A stretch of 64,000 bases of DNA from Musa acuminata AAA Group (Eukaryota > Streptophyta > Magnoliopsida > Zingiberales > Musaceae): contig NC_088345.1 in assembly GCF_036884655.1 (NCBI RefSeq), positions 33,605,501 through 33,669,500 of the forward strand. The letters run 5' to 3'. The notes beneath the pieces are model-generated. The model saw nothing but the letters and a program-made list of their open reading frames with translations, did no database searches and had not been told where the DNA came from. Positions 22,341 through 33,408 of the stretch are shown in pieces (the stretch's first letter is position 1; every line of letters starts with the position of its first letter). The position numbers and the translations under genes were made by a program.

Positions 22341-22661
22341 TGCAGCAGCCCTAGCTGCTGCTGTTGCCTCTCTCTCTCTCCTCTCTATCTTCCCTCTCTT
22401 CTTCTTCTTCTTCTTTTCTTCTCTTCTCCATCTTCCTCCTCTCTTCTTTTCCCTCTTCTTCTTCTTTCTTCTCTCCTCACGCCCCACCGCTCGAGAGTGC
22501 GTGGGAAGCCGTGGGATAAAATCGAAATTTTCGCTTTTCTTTATTTTTTTTTTATTTTGCAACTTAGCAGTTTAGTCCTTGAAATTTTTATATTTACATA
22601 TAGGTCCTCAAATTTACATATAATTTCTTATTAATAATTTTCAAAAGTGAGGGATATTACA

Positions 22662-22676
22662 CTCTTCCCCCCTTAA
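22662..22676 (-). promoter_or_regulatory. Gypsy-3 polypurine tract
   Basis: Minus strand TTTAAGGGGGGAAGAG, beside the left LTR. Confidence 0.7.
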
Positions 22677-22744
22677 ATGAAAATTTAGTCCTCTAAATTG
22701 ATCATAGCTCAATCGATGAAAAAAATGAGGATTATGATATCTTT

Positions 22745-23540
22745 ATTTCCTCCTTCTGCTCTTAAATAGTTTCATCAATATAATACAATTACACAATTAT
22801 CCACGAGTGGCCGAAATATTCTCCTTCTTGATCCTCAATAGATGGTAACCCGATATTCAAACAATCTTTGAAAATACTTGTGCACCCTGTAGTTAATCAA
22901 ACAAGTCGTCACTTTAGAGAATACTCGTTTTTGATGGTCACCTAATTCAATTGTCCACAATCAATACAAAGCCTTAATGTTCCCTCTATCTTTTTAACTA
23001 ACACCAGAGCACCCCATGATGAAATATTAAGCCAAATAAAATCCTTATTTAATAGTCCTTGTAGTTGCTTTTTCTAATTCCATTTACTCAAATGATGTCA
23101 TTCTGTAGAGAGGCTTAGATATTGGGATTGTCCCAAGGACCAAATCAAAAGCAAAGTCACGTTTGGAGGTAATCCAAGTAAGTCATCCTAGGATACATTA
23201 GGCAAGGAGATAAATCGTGTCCAATACTTTCAAAATAAAAGATCGATTGATCAAATGTACAAAAAGTGATCATTTGTTATATACTAATCCATACTGGTAT
23301 GATAGGAAGATAGTCAATCCATACCAAGTATAATATCGAAACTCCAAATCTCTAGGAGAACTAAATCAACAAAAGTTCAAGTTCTCCAATAAAAATCAGA
23401 CAAGAGGACCAGATTCAAGTTCGTTATTAAAGAATCTCCAATGATCGTATTTTATATATATCATATAATGCAGTGGTCTAGGTTGAATGCCCAAGTGATA
23501 AGCAACATGTTACGAATCAAATCGTAGATAGGACCCATGG
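22745..23540 (-). pseudogene. Gypsy-3 protease and N-terminal RT remnant
   Basis: On the minus strand the order is protease scraps with a FDHGS-type active site near 23535, then RDFAFDLVLGTIPISKPLYR near 23100-23160 (start of RT). A broken stretch containing LRLCIDCGQLN follows, the first conserved RT block. The RT active-site region and everything downstream are missing before the purine tract. Multiple stops and frame breaks. Confidence 0.72.
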
Positions 23541-24190
23541 TCAAACAAATATTTGCATTCTTTCATAAACATGCATAATACCTTCGATCACTAATTCAGA
23601 AGTTTTAGAATCATATTCAGTGATAGCATACACTCTGACATGGGCTGATGATTTAAGAGGCAGTGACTCTTTCTTCTTGTTCAAAGGACAGTATTTTATT
23701 TTATGATCCAACTTTATACAAGCAAAATAGACTCTAGTCACCCACCAACACAAACTTGTTTCATAATTTAACTTGCAATTCACACATGATTGAGTCTTTT
23801 GTGGTGACTTCCCTTTTCAAATCCAAATGTCTTGACCCTCTTGTTAACACTTTCTAATTCATTTCTAATCATATTTTTATTGGTAAACTTGTCCTTATCA
23901 TTCTTGTTATTGATCTTCAAAAATTCTTTTCATTGTTCCCATTAATGATCAGCCTCTAGTTCTAATATAAGGTGGCAAAAGAAATCTTTCGATCATTGAA
24001 GCAATTTTGAACATCAAATATCTTCTCTATTCGAATCATCCATTTGTCTGCCACCAATGGATTAGGTGCACCATGCTTCTGCTGCGCCACTCTGATTCAA
24101 CATCTCCGATTGCCCATTTCATCCCACTTAATTAATCAAAACCAGATGAAGTAGAAGGACTAAATGTCCTCGTCATCCTAGATTCCCAAA
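23541..24190 (-). pseudogene. Gypsy-3 gag remnant with zinc knuckle
   Basis: Best-preserved piece is 23541-23783, with RVYFACIKLDHKIKYCPLNK, a knuckle in which the second Cys pair is damaged (CIK for CGK), then HVRVYAITEYDSK. Upstream (24190 to 23800) scattered matches to the 409-aa gag appear, including a region equivalent to MMRMEKIF near 24010-24045. It is not functional. Confidence 0.75.
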
Positions 24191-24290
24191 GTGCATCAAA
24201 GAAAATTTCCACCGATCACTATAGTTCACTAGACCTCAATATATTTTACACGTTAACATATCAAATATTTCAGTGATCCTCAAACTATGC

Positions 24291-24304
24291 TCTGATACCA
24301 CCAC
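24291..24304 (-). promoter_or_regulatory. Gypsy-3 primer-binding site
   Basis: Plus strand CTCTGATACCACCAC; on the minus strand TGGTATCAGAG, initiator tRNA-Met type. Confidence 0.8.
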
Positions 24305-24800
24305 TGTCACGCCCGTCAAAAAAATATCCATGATATTAAAATTTTCAACACAAACCAATCCAGGATCCAAACACACATTTGAGGACACTGAAAAACATTC
24401 TATCAATTTCACATCTATAAAACCTGTGCAGTTTATAATCATATATCATATCACTCGATAATTCCCATTTATGGCAACCCAAGCCAACTTTACAAACATG
24501 AACAACATTTATAAATCCACAAGCTAAATAAATTATACAATCAGAACTCCAATTATTCACCACAAGTTCATATCATCATAAACTAGACTTAACATTCTGA
24601 AAGTCCAAATAAGAGAGATCTTCTAATACTTTTACACAGTATATCCATTTTGATTCATCGACAACATTTCATTACATACAAAATATGCTTATACAACAAT
24701 AACATAATAACCAACAAGACTTGCCCATAATTTTGAATAACTCGTCACTGCCTCAGCCCAATTCAAAACATCTCAAAGAGTGACAAGCTGACCTGAAAGA

Positions 24801-24808
24801 TTTATATA
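24801..24808 (-). promoter_or_regulatory. Probable TATA box, Gypsy-3 right LTR
   Basis: Same TATATAAA block; as the 5' LTR in element sense it would be the driving promoter. Confidence 0.35.
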
Positions 24809-26017
24809 ACAACGGAGTGAACTAAAAACAGCTCAGCAAGTGACAAAGCATATTCAGAATAGAAGGAAAGATTTCAAACGAGTAAGATATCATAATGCAA
24901 GGCAGAATATAAGAATTCTCAAGGATACCATCTCATTAGATACAAAATCGTATGTGTCATGTCATTCAAAACATATTTGGTTCATAACAAATGGAGCATA
25001 TCAATAGCATACGAGATGTTCCGGAGCATATCAATGGCAAATAGGACATTTCAGAACATATCAATTTATAGCAAATGAAGCACAGAGTAATTGGAGCATA
25101 CTAATAGCGTATGAAAAGTTCTGGAACATATCAATGACAAATGGAACATTAGGAGCATAACAATAGCAAATGAAACATTTCGGAGCCTAACAAAGGCATA
25201 GGAAATGTTTCAGAGCATATCAATAACAAATGAAACATTTCGGAGCTTGTCAATGGTGTATGAAATGTTCCAGAGCATATCAACGGCATATGGAACATTT
25301 CGGAGCATATCAATAACAAATACCAAACAGAAGCTCAAACGTCGTCTTTGACGTTGCATTCATATCATTCTTATCCAAAGCATGTATAGAAACACATAAC
25401 CAAAGCTCTGGAAATTATATCAAACATACAAAAGGTGCAGTGGGACCGCAGACAGAATGTGAATCATCCATTTCTGAATGACCACCAGACAGAAGTCTCC
25501 CACGTCTGGGAGCTCCATCCACCCACGTCTAGGTGAAGTTAGAGGGGGGCCGGCAGAGCATCTCAGGCTCTATGCACATACCCTTTACCATTTCTGGCAA
25601 AGGTCCAGATAATCCCACAAACACCAGAGTACAAAAAGACAGTATGAACAACGAATAGCATATATCAGAAGCACACGTGGAACAACAAAACATACATGTG
25701 CCTTTATGAGTCAATACGATGCAAGCAATAATCTTTCACAATTGTATTCAGATTTGAAAGGAATTAAAAGCAATGGCACATATGGAATCCAAGCAATCAC
25801 ATACAACTCAATTTCAATAAGAAGGTTAGAGGAATTCGATATCTAAAGGAATGAAACTAGAATAGGCACACATCGAAAGCAAATGCGGAACAATGGGTTA
25901 TACATGTTCCTATATAAGTCAATACGATATAACATAAACGTTACACAACAGTTTTCAAGAATGCAAATAATTTTAAGGACAAGAGCATACAAGAATTCAA
26001 AGTAGTAATATAAAGCT

Positions 26018-26022
26018 CAATT
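26018..26022. repeat. Target-site duplication CAATT, left copy
   Basis: Matches 34905-34909 on the other side of SIRE-1. Confidence 0.92.
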
Positions 26023-26149
26023 TGTTAGGATCAAGAGCACTAAGAGGGGGGGGGGTGAATTAGTGCAGCGGAAATCTTATAATAATTTAAAAACCAAAAG
26101 CTGCGTTCGTTCAAAAACTATTATGATGCAAAAGCAAATTCTCAGTTTG

Positions 26150-26505
26150 TATCTAAGTGCAGTTTGCGTCTAAGCGCAGATTGCGTTTAAGCGCAGTTTT
26201 GCGTCTAAGCGCAGTTTTGCGTCTAAGCGCAGTTTTGCGTCTAAACTCAGATTTACGTCTAAATGCAGATTTACGTCTAAACGCAGATTTACGTCTAAAC
26301 GCAGTTTTACGTCTAAACGCAGTTTTACGTCTAAACGTAGTTTTACGTCTAAACGCAGATTTACATCTAAACGCAGTTTTACGTCTAAACGCAGTTTTAC
26401 GTCTAAACGCAGATTTACGTCTAAACGCAGTTTTACGTCTAGACGCAGATTTACGTCTAAACGCAGTTTTACGTCTAAACGCAGTTTTACGTCTAAATGT
26501 TGAAA
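26150..26505 (-). repeat. 18-base minisatellite, SIRE-1 left LTR
   Basis: About 18-19 units of ACGTCTAAACGCAGTTTT type, alternating TTTT and ATTT variants. One unit more than the right LTR. Confidence 0.93.
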
Positions 26506-27079
26506 CTCGTTCGTAAAATCGTAGAGGACAGATTGCAGTTATTAATAGGATTAAAATGTAAGCGTAAACTGCAAGGAAGCTCGTTCGTAAAAGCGCGGAA
26601 AATAGTTCTGCAGAATCAAACGTAAACGTAAACTGTAATGTATGAAAATACGAGTTTACGTCTGAATGCAGATTTGGAAGAACAGCACTTAGAACTTGTT
26701 CGTGAAAGCGCAGAGAGCAGTAGTGATGAGGGAGGTTTGCAGTAATGATAAAGTGCTCGAAAATAAACGCAAACCAGAGATTTAGAGTGGTTCGGTCAGC
26801 CTTGACCTACTCCACTTTTGGCTTCCTCCACCGATGAGGTTGCCGACGTCAACTAGGTGCCTTCCTTCAATGGGCGAAGGCCAAACTTCCCTCTTACAAT
26901 TTCTCTCCTTTTGACAGGCTTAGGAGACAACCTTTACAGATGTTTTCTCTCCTCTCTTTACAACTCAAACTTGAAGAACAGAAGGAGGAGGAAAACTAGC
27001 AGTTTTGAGCTCTAAGAACCACTGAAGAGATCAAGATTTCGGGTCAGTTCTTGCTCAATTCAGTGCTGAATGGGTGGGG

Positions 27080-27087
27080 TATTTATA
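27080..27087 (-). promoter_or_regulatory. LTR TATA box, SIRE-1 left
   Basis: Minus-strand TATAAATA within GGCCTATAAATACCCC. Confidence 0.7.
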
Positions 27088-27159
27088 GGCCCCAACCCAA
27101 TTCAAAATTCGAGCTCAAAACAATCAAATCGATCAAATCCCAGAATTCTGGGATCAGGC

Positions 27160-27735
27160 GGTTGCACCTCTCGACTGGAGAGGTGGCACCGCCTGGCAGA
27201 GCTCGAAGACTGAGCTCTGCCGATTGCTTCTCTCTGCCAGAGCTCGAAGACTGAGCTCGATGGTTGCATCACCTGGCAGAGCTCGAAGACTGAGCTTGGT
27301 GATTGCATCACCTGGCAGAGCTCGAAACAGAGCTCGGTGGTTGCATCACCTGGCAGAGCTCCAAGCTGAGCTCAGGCTGATCCACCTCTCTGCCAGAGCT
27401 CGAAGACTGAGCTTGGTGAATGCATCACCTGGCAGAGCTCGAGACTGAGCTCAGGCTGATGCACCTCTCTGCCAAAGCTCGAAGACTGAGCTTGGTGGTT
27501 GCATCGCCTGGCAGAGCTCGGAACTTGAGCTCTGGCGGTGCAACCTCTTGGCTGGGGCGGTTGCACCTCCCAGCCGTGCAGCCCTGGCGGTTGCACCTCC
27601 TGGCTGGGGCGGTTGCACCTCCCAGCCCCACAGCCCAGGCGGTTGCACCTCCTGGCTGGGGCGGTTGCACCTCTCAACCCCACAGCCCAGGCGGTTGCAC
27701 CTCCTGGCTGGGGCGGTTGCACCTCCTGGTGCAAT
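27160..27735 (-). repeat. U3 repeat cluster, SIRE-1 left LTR
   Basis: Alternating modules: GCGGTTGCACCTCC-type and GAGCTCGAAGACTGAGCTC-type, more than a dozen each, directly upstream of the TATA box in element sense. The GAGCTC arms are self-complementary. Confidence 0.85.
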
Positions 27736-28583
27736 CAGGGTCCGAATGGTTCACTCCATTCGACCCACTTTGATTCTTTTCAGGGGCCCAATTGCCCCAA
27801 GATTAAGCTAATGGGATCACCTCCTATTTTCATGCTTAATCATCGTGCTAACTACGATTATCTCTAAGACAACTTCTGCAGCTTGCTCCGATGCGTCAAT
27901 CGCTTCTTCCGGCGAGTTTCCGGCCAACTTCCGTCGATCAACCGATAACCCTCGGTGATCCTTCTGCGGACATCCGGTATACTCCTGGACTTTGCGACGA
28001 TCCACTTGGCGAGTTCCGACGAGCTTCGCTTGGCAAGCTTCTGGACTTCTCGGATCTGTTCTCTCTGAACCTCCGACGACCGTCCGAACTTCCGTCGAAC
28101 TCTCGAACTCCCAACATGATCATGATCTTGACTCCGGCGCAACTCCTGCTGCTTGTCTTACTCTCATCGTAGTTAATCCTGCACAACAAATCAAAACTTC
28201 GATCGAGACAAATAATCCTAAGCAATTAACCAAGTTGTCCGACATGTCATTGGTCCCTCGACGCTTCGTCCGATTCTTCGGCGCATCGTCCTCTCGTGCA
28301 GCCTATTGCCCAATCGGCCAGTTGACTCCGCAACTCCGATATCCTTGGCACAATACCCGCTCTTCTTGGCCCGATGCCCGAGTCCACGGCCCGAAGCCTT
28401 CTGTCGATACGTCGACCGATCCACCGGCCCGACGTCCAATCTTCTGACATGATCCTTCGGCACAACATGATTTTCCTGCTTTAATTGTCTCATCCTGATC
28501 GAAGCATCCTGCGTCACTCAAAACGCAGATTAAATCATAAACATATATCAAGTAGTTTCATCATCAAAATACGAGATTCAACA

Positions 28584-28596
28584 ATCTCCCCCTTTT
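28584..28596 (-). promoter_or_regulatory. SIRE-1 LTR-proximal polypurine tract
   Basis: Minus strand AAAAAGGGGGAGAT directly at the LTR end TGTTGAATCTC. Confidence 0.85.
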
Positions 28597-29639
28597 TGAT
28601 GATGACAACTACTTGATGACGGAGTTAAACTTAACTCCCGGAGTTTAAACAAACTCCCCCTATCAATATGCCATATTGATAGAACCTCTTAGATTCAAAA
28701 ATCTAAGCAACATGTCATCATAAACGGAGTTAACCTTAACTCCCGGAGTTTAAACAAACTCCCCCTATCAATATGCCATATTGATAGAACCTTGAATTCT
28801 CACTGAATTCAAGTCATTGCAATATTCATCATGAATACTTGCAACACGTCAACATGAACTTATGCATAAACTTATGCATCACATGTCATGTCATCAACAT
28901 ACTTCTCCCCCTTTGTCATCAACAAAAAGGAGAAGTATCACAATCAAGTGTTTGTGTGTGATATTGGTTCAACTCATTGCATGAAAAAGATAGTATCAAG
29001 TTTTATCATCATGCAAGTTTGCTAATATCAACATGAAAAATTACGATGTAAGCTTTTGATATCATAACGCAAACATTTCAAGTGTTTATCAATTGTAGCA
29101 TTTCATCACATGGTAAGATATCAATGCGTAAAATTACGATACAAGCTCTTGATATCTTAACGCATGATGCAAACATGGCATAATGCAAGTTTGGCAATCA
29201 TAGCATCAATTCATATATTTCTCACCCTTTGTTATCAACAAAACGGAGAACGATATAAGCAAATTTTAAGCATAAGTGCTTGTTGTTATGTGAAATAAAT
29301 CCTTGCAAGTAAAAACACTTTCATCCATATTCATCAAATCCATTTCTCAAAAAATATTTTTCACATGATGTGTGTATGAGAGATGTATTTGCTAGTTAAT
29401 TACATATGTCAAAAATCAATGATATGAACTAAACTTGATATGACATATGCTTGTTAAGTTTGGAAGAGAGTGAACTTGATATGTTAGATTCAAGAGAATC
29501 CGAAAATGAAATTTGACTCTTTCTTCCATTCGGACAAGGTTTTGCTATAGATATTCAATTACAATCATAAAGATAAGACATACTCATCATCATGATAGTA
29601 TGATAGCAGGTTTACCATATACAAGCTAGCAAAAAATTT

Positions 29640-30100
29640 CTACATTTTAAGGCCCGCAAGCTAGCAATTTTGAGATGTTCAAGAAAGCAACTCTTGCTTC
29701 TTGATATATGCAAATTTGTCAAGTTTTGCTAGATGTGCAAGTTAGCATTTTTGCCTCTTGAGATAGGCAAGATAGCACATTTGCTTCTTTTGAGATAGCA
29801 GCTTTTCGCTTCTCTTTAGACTACGAGCTAGCAATTTTTACGATGTACAAGTTTCACATTATACAAGCTAGCAAAAATTTCGAAAGCACATGCAAGATAA
29901 ATTTCTTGTGTAAGCTCATGATTCTTGCTTCCTATTGCAATGTGCAAATTGCAAGTTTTGATTCTTGAGATATTCAAGATAGTGATGTTCAAGAAGACAA
30001 TTTTTCTTCTTGAAATAAGCAAGTTAGCAATCTTTGCTTCTTAAAATAGGTAAGCTAGCAAATCAAGTTTTTGCATCTTCTTGACTTGTACAAGCTAGCT
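29640..30100 (-). repeat. Array of short hairpin motifs, SIRE-1
   Basis: Repeats of a roughly 30-40 base motif with TTGCTTCTTGAGATxTGCAAG. Clear inverted repeats include TCTTGA-GATAT-TCAAGA (29963-29979) and TCTTG-7-CAAGA (29756-29772). The homologous array of SIRE-2 is at 54824-55400. Confidence 0.8.
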
Positions 30101-31312
30101 ATCTCCCCCTTTGTCATTGTCAACAAGGGAAAAACCCTTTACATCAATTTCTAAATCATGACAAAGGTAAGTAATCAATCTTATTTGTGCATCATTATAG
30201 TTTCAATGCACAAATTTATTAACATTACATTTCAAAAAATTTATGCATGATACCGAAAAATCAATCATCATCATGAGCATATCAAACATGATATTCAAGC
30301 ATTCATGATACATCATTTTGGCAGCATGATCATAGATATTCAAACGATGGTATCTAGAATTCATTACATCCTATTATGCATGATCATTAACTCCTCATTT
30401 GTATTTCATGCATTATTTCATTTCATCTCATAAGGAATATCAAGAAGAGTTATTGGATGATGAGATAAATATTTTATGAATACACAGAATATCATAAGTG
30501 TTTCATGTATTCATATTATCACATGAAGCATATTATCATTTTTAAGATTCATAACATGAATAACGTTATTACTATTTCATCAAAATTAGTTTCGAGATTC
30601 ACATAATATCATGAAATCATTAATCTCGATAAAATGGGAAAAACATTTTCTTTTTAAGTGATTCTTTTAACACATCATAAAAAAGAAAAACTCATTCATA
30701 ATTCAAGTGATTTACAAGATATCATAAATGAATTTATCACTTGTATTTCACCAAAATCGAGAACTCTAGAGTTAGAAAAATGATTGAAGCATTTAATCTG
30801 ATTGAAGAATGATTCATATTTAAAGTGTAGCATTTGTCAAATCTGAAATCATCAAGTATAACTTTAATATTTTCATTGCAACATTAAGCAAGGTTTCATT
30901 GAAGATAATTTTGAATGATTCTTATAAATGCCTAAAACTTCTTTAATTTTAATTTATGATTGACTTTATAATAGTATGCTCAAATCTTTATTCTTATGTC
31001 AAAACCATACATTATATTTAATAAACAAAGACAATGAAAAATATCAAGCCTAAAAGCCATGTATCATCATTGAAAAGTAATATGAAAATCATCAAAATAT
31101 ACATTCTTGCTTCTCAAGCACATAAATAAGATTAATCTCACTAGGTGTAAAATCATTAGATTTCTATCTTGCATTATCATAAGACATGCAATTTTCATTA
31201 TCATTTTCAAGATTACAAGCATGATCATATTTTTGCATTTTCATTGTTAAATTATTAAAAATATAATTTTCAACAAAATTTAAAGAAAAAGAAAAGTGCA
31301 TCATGAAAAGCA

Positions 31313-32311
31313 TCATGTAATTTCGAAGTAAATTAGGGGGATTTCGATTACCTCATCATTGTAGGCTGTTAAGGCGTAGTTTGCCGCCTTGCTTTTGTTG
31401 ACTTTCTCTTCTTCGGAGGAGCTCGATTCATCCCAATTTTTGTTCTTCTTCTTGCGTTTAAAGCAAGTGGTTCCATTCTTTTTGCTTTTTAATTTTCGTT
31501 TCATTTTAAGTTCACCATCACTTGAGCTTATGCTCGAGTGGTCTTCAAATGTTCTATGTCCCAAATCCTTCCTGTTCTTTGGAAGGTTGGTTTGTTCATC
31601 ATTGTCCTCATCACTTGAGTCATCGCTCAAGTGGCATTCATTTGTCCAGAGTTCCAAATCCTTCCTGTTCTTTGGAAGGTGGTTCTCAAGTTCTTCACGT
31701 GCATTGCACGTCATTTCATATGTGATCAATGAACCAATTAGTTCTTCAAGTGGAAAATGGTTCAAGTTTTTCGATTCTTGAATAGCAGTTACTTTTGAAT
31801 CCCAAGTTTTAGAAAGTGAGCGCAAAACTTTGTTAACGAGTTCAAAATCCGAAAAGCTTTTACCAAGTGATTTTAAACCATTGACGACATCCGTAAAACG
31901 GGTGTACATGTCAACAACGGTTTCGCTTGGTTTCATATGAAAAAGCTCGAAATCAAGCAGTAGAATATTAACTTTCGAGTCTTTGACTCTACTAGTTCCC
32001 TCGTGCGTGATTTCAAGAGTGCGCCAAATATCGAAAGCCGTTTCACACGTAGAAATCCGATTGAACTCATTTTTGTCCAATGCGCAAAATAAGGCATTCA
32101 TAGCCTTTGCGTTTAAAGAAAAATTCTTCTTCTCCAAAACCGACCATTCGTTCATCGGTTTGGAGGGAAGTTGAAAACCGTTTTCAATGATATTCCATAA
32201 ATCCAGATTTAGAGAAATTAAGAAAACTCTCATTCGAGTTTTCCAATAAGTGTAGTCCAATCCGTTAAAGAACGGTGGACGAAGGACCGAACAGCCCTCT
32301 TGAAAAGTCAT
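31313..32311 (-). CDS. gag: Sirevirus-like copia Gag, truncated form (332 aa)
   Basis: Gag of copia type, expected to build particles. The start ATG lies about 36 bases from the primer site. Residues 16-24 read NGLDYTYWK, the hallmark of the DUF4219 N-terminal segment. Residues about 50-200 match the UBN2/copia gag domain (FDIWRTLEITHEGTSRVKDS; YTRFTDVVNGLKSLGK; LRSLSKTWDSKVTAI). The C-terminal third is charged and contains LPKNRKDL twice, then Lys-rich and Ser/Glu-rich blocks. It ends at YFEIT with no CCHC knuckle and no pol downstream. Gag frames of SIRE-2 (336 aa) and SIRE-D (313 aa) end the same way, so the truncation is a family trait. Confidence 0.88.
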   Translation of the reverse strand: MTFQEGCSVLRPPFFNGLDYTYWKTRMRVFLISLNLDLWNIIENGFQLPSKPMNEWSVLEKKNFSLNAKAMNALFCALDKNEFNRISTCETAFDIWRTLEITHEGTSRVKDSKVNILLLDFELFHMKPSETVVDMYTRFTDVVNGLKSLGKSFSDFELVNKVLRSLSKTWDSKVTAIQESKNLNHFPLEELIGSLITYEMTCNAREELENHLPKNRKDLELWTNECHLSDDSSDEDNDEQTNLPKNRKDLGHRTFEDHSSISSSDGELKMKRKLKSKKNGTTCFKRKKKNKNWDESSSSEEEKVNKSKAANYALTAYNDEVIEIPLIYFEIT

Positions 32312-32346
32312 TTCTCTCGGGTGTAAATCCGAAATGAGAAAAACCC

Positions 32347-32361
32347 CGCTCTGATACCAAT
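32347..32361 (-). promoter_or_regulatory. SIRE-1 primer-binding site
   Basis: Plus strand GCTCTGATACCAATT; minus strand ATTGGTATCAGAGC, initiator tRNA-Met type, directly at the LTR. Confidence 0.9.
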
Positions 32362-32488
32362 TGTTAGGATCAAGAGCACTAAGAGGGGGGGGGGTGAATT
32401 AGTGCAGCGGAAATCTTATAATAATTTAAAAACCAAAAGCTGCGTTCGTTCAAAAACTATTATGATGCAAAAGCAAATTCTCAGTTTG

Positions 32489-32818
32489 TATCTAAGTGCA
32501 GTTTGCGTCTAAGCGCAGATTGCGTTTAAGCGCAGTTTTGCGTCTAAGCGCAGTTTTGCGTCTAAACTCAGATTTACGTCTAAATGCAGATTTACGTCTA
32601 AACGCAGATTTACGTCTAAACGCAGTTTTACGTCTAAACGCAGTTTTACGTCTAAACGCAGTTTTACATCTAAATGCAGATTTACGTCTAAACGCAGTTT
32701 TACGTCTAAACGCAGTTTTACGTCTAAACGCAGATTTACGTCTAAACGCAGTTTTACGTCTAGACGCAGATTTACGTCTAAACGCAGTTTTACGTCTAAA
32801 CGCAGTTTTACGTCTAAA
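32489..32818 (-). repeat. 18-base minisatellite, SIRE-1 right LTR
   Basis: Same array as 26150-26505 with one unit fewer, plus three substitutions seen by eye. Confidence 0.93.
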
Positions 32819-33400
32819 TGTTGAAACTCGTTCGTAAAATCGTAGAGGACAGATTGCAGTTATTAATAGGATTAAAATGTAAGCGTAAACTGCAAGGAAG
32901 CTCGTTCGTAAAAGCGCGGAAAACAGTTCTGCAGAATCAAACGTAAACGTAAACTGTAATGTATGAAAATACGAGTTTACGTCTGAATGCAGATTTGGAA
33001 GAACAGCACTTAGAACTTGTTCGTGAAAGCGCAGAGAGCAGTAGTGATGAGGGAGGTTTGCAGTAATGATAAAGTGCTCGAAAATAAACGCAAACCAGAG
33101 ATTTAGAGTGGTTCGGTCAGCCTTGACCTACTCCACTTTTGGCTTCCTCCACCGATGAGGTTGCCGACGTCAACTAGGTGCCTTCCTTCAATGGGCGAAG
33201 GCCAAACTTCCCTCTTACAATTTCTCTCCTTTTGACAGGCTTAGGAGACAACCTTTACAGATGTTTTCTCTCCTCTCTTTACAACTCAAACTTGAAGAAC
33301 AGAAGGAGGAGGAAAACTAGCAGTTTTGAGCTCTAAGAACCACTGAAGAGATCAAGATTTCGGGTCAGTTCTTGCTCAATTCAGTGCTGAATGGGTGGGG

Positions 33401-33408
33401 TATTTATA
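33401..33408 (-). promoter_or_regulatory. LTR TATA box, SIRE-1 right (driving promoter)
   Basis: Minus-strand TATAAATA, in the LTR upstream of gag. Confidence 0.75.

Larger units (their letters stand above)
19727..22661 (-). repeat. Gypsy-3 left LTR
   Basis: TGTCACGCCCCTC to GGATATTACA, about 2.9 kb. It lacks about 1.1 kb present in the right LTR: the sequence jumps near 20976 from a CATTCTTATCC stretch to ATAACAAAGTAG. It contains short ATATCAAT-type repeats (20321-20930) and a long pyrimidine-rich part (21360-22480) with three hairpins. The long proline/serine-rich open frames in that part are by-products of composition. Confidence 0.88.
24305..26022 (-). repeat. Gypsy-3 right LTR, part 1
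   Basis: Starts TGTCACGCCCGTC and is colinear with the left LTR through the TATA block (24801-24808) and short ATATCAAT-type repeats (24960-25320). It then continues through about 0.65 kb that the left LTR has lost, until SIRE-1 interrupts it. No gene is supported. Confidence 0.88.
26023..28583 (-). repeat. SIRE-1 left LTR (3' LTR in element sense)
   Basis: TGTTAGGATC to GAGATTCAACA. From the left: G10 run, 18-base array (26150-26505), conserved R/U5 and leader, TATA (27080-27087), U3 repeats (27160-27735), and a conserved distal U3 part (27840-28583). No gene is supported. Confidence 0.95.
28584..31312 (-). other. SIRE-1 interior non-coding region
   Basis: AT-rich, no credible frame. Holds purine tracts at 28584-28596, 28652-28664, 28757-28768, 28903-28915 and 30101-30113. 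There are 19-base palindromes at 28662-28680 and 28767-28785. A hairpin-rich array lies at about 29640-30100. The part 30120-31310 is plain AT-rich sequence in which I see nothing more. Confidence 0.85.

Noticed and set aside
21231..22354. Long Pro/Ser/Leu-rich frames (179-285 codons) and their counterparts at 35775-36683 and on the opposite strand
   Set aside because: They lie inside Gypsy-3 LTRs in pyrimidine-rich repeats; open frames on both strands follow from composition, and no domain is visible.
26150..26505. CRISPR-like array
   Set aside because: Unit is contiguous with no unique spacers, in a plant LTR.
26157..26516. LRLNAV-repeat protein (119 codons) and similar frames at 32496, 52335, 52444, 57545 and 57666
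   Set aside because: Produced by an 18-base minisatellite whose length is a multiple of three, so several frames stay open on both strands.
27372..27773. Overlapping Gly/Ala/Pro-rich frames in U3 of the Sirevirus-like LTRs (also near 33693, 51266 and 56569)
   Set aside because: They come from U3 repeat modules, lie upstream of the TATA box and overlap on both strands.
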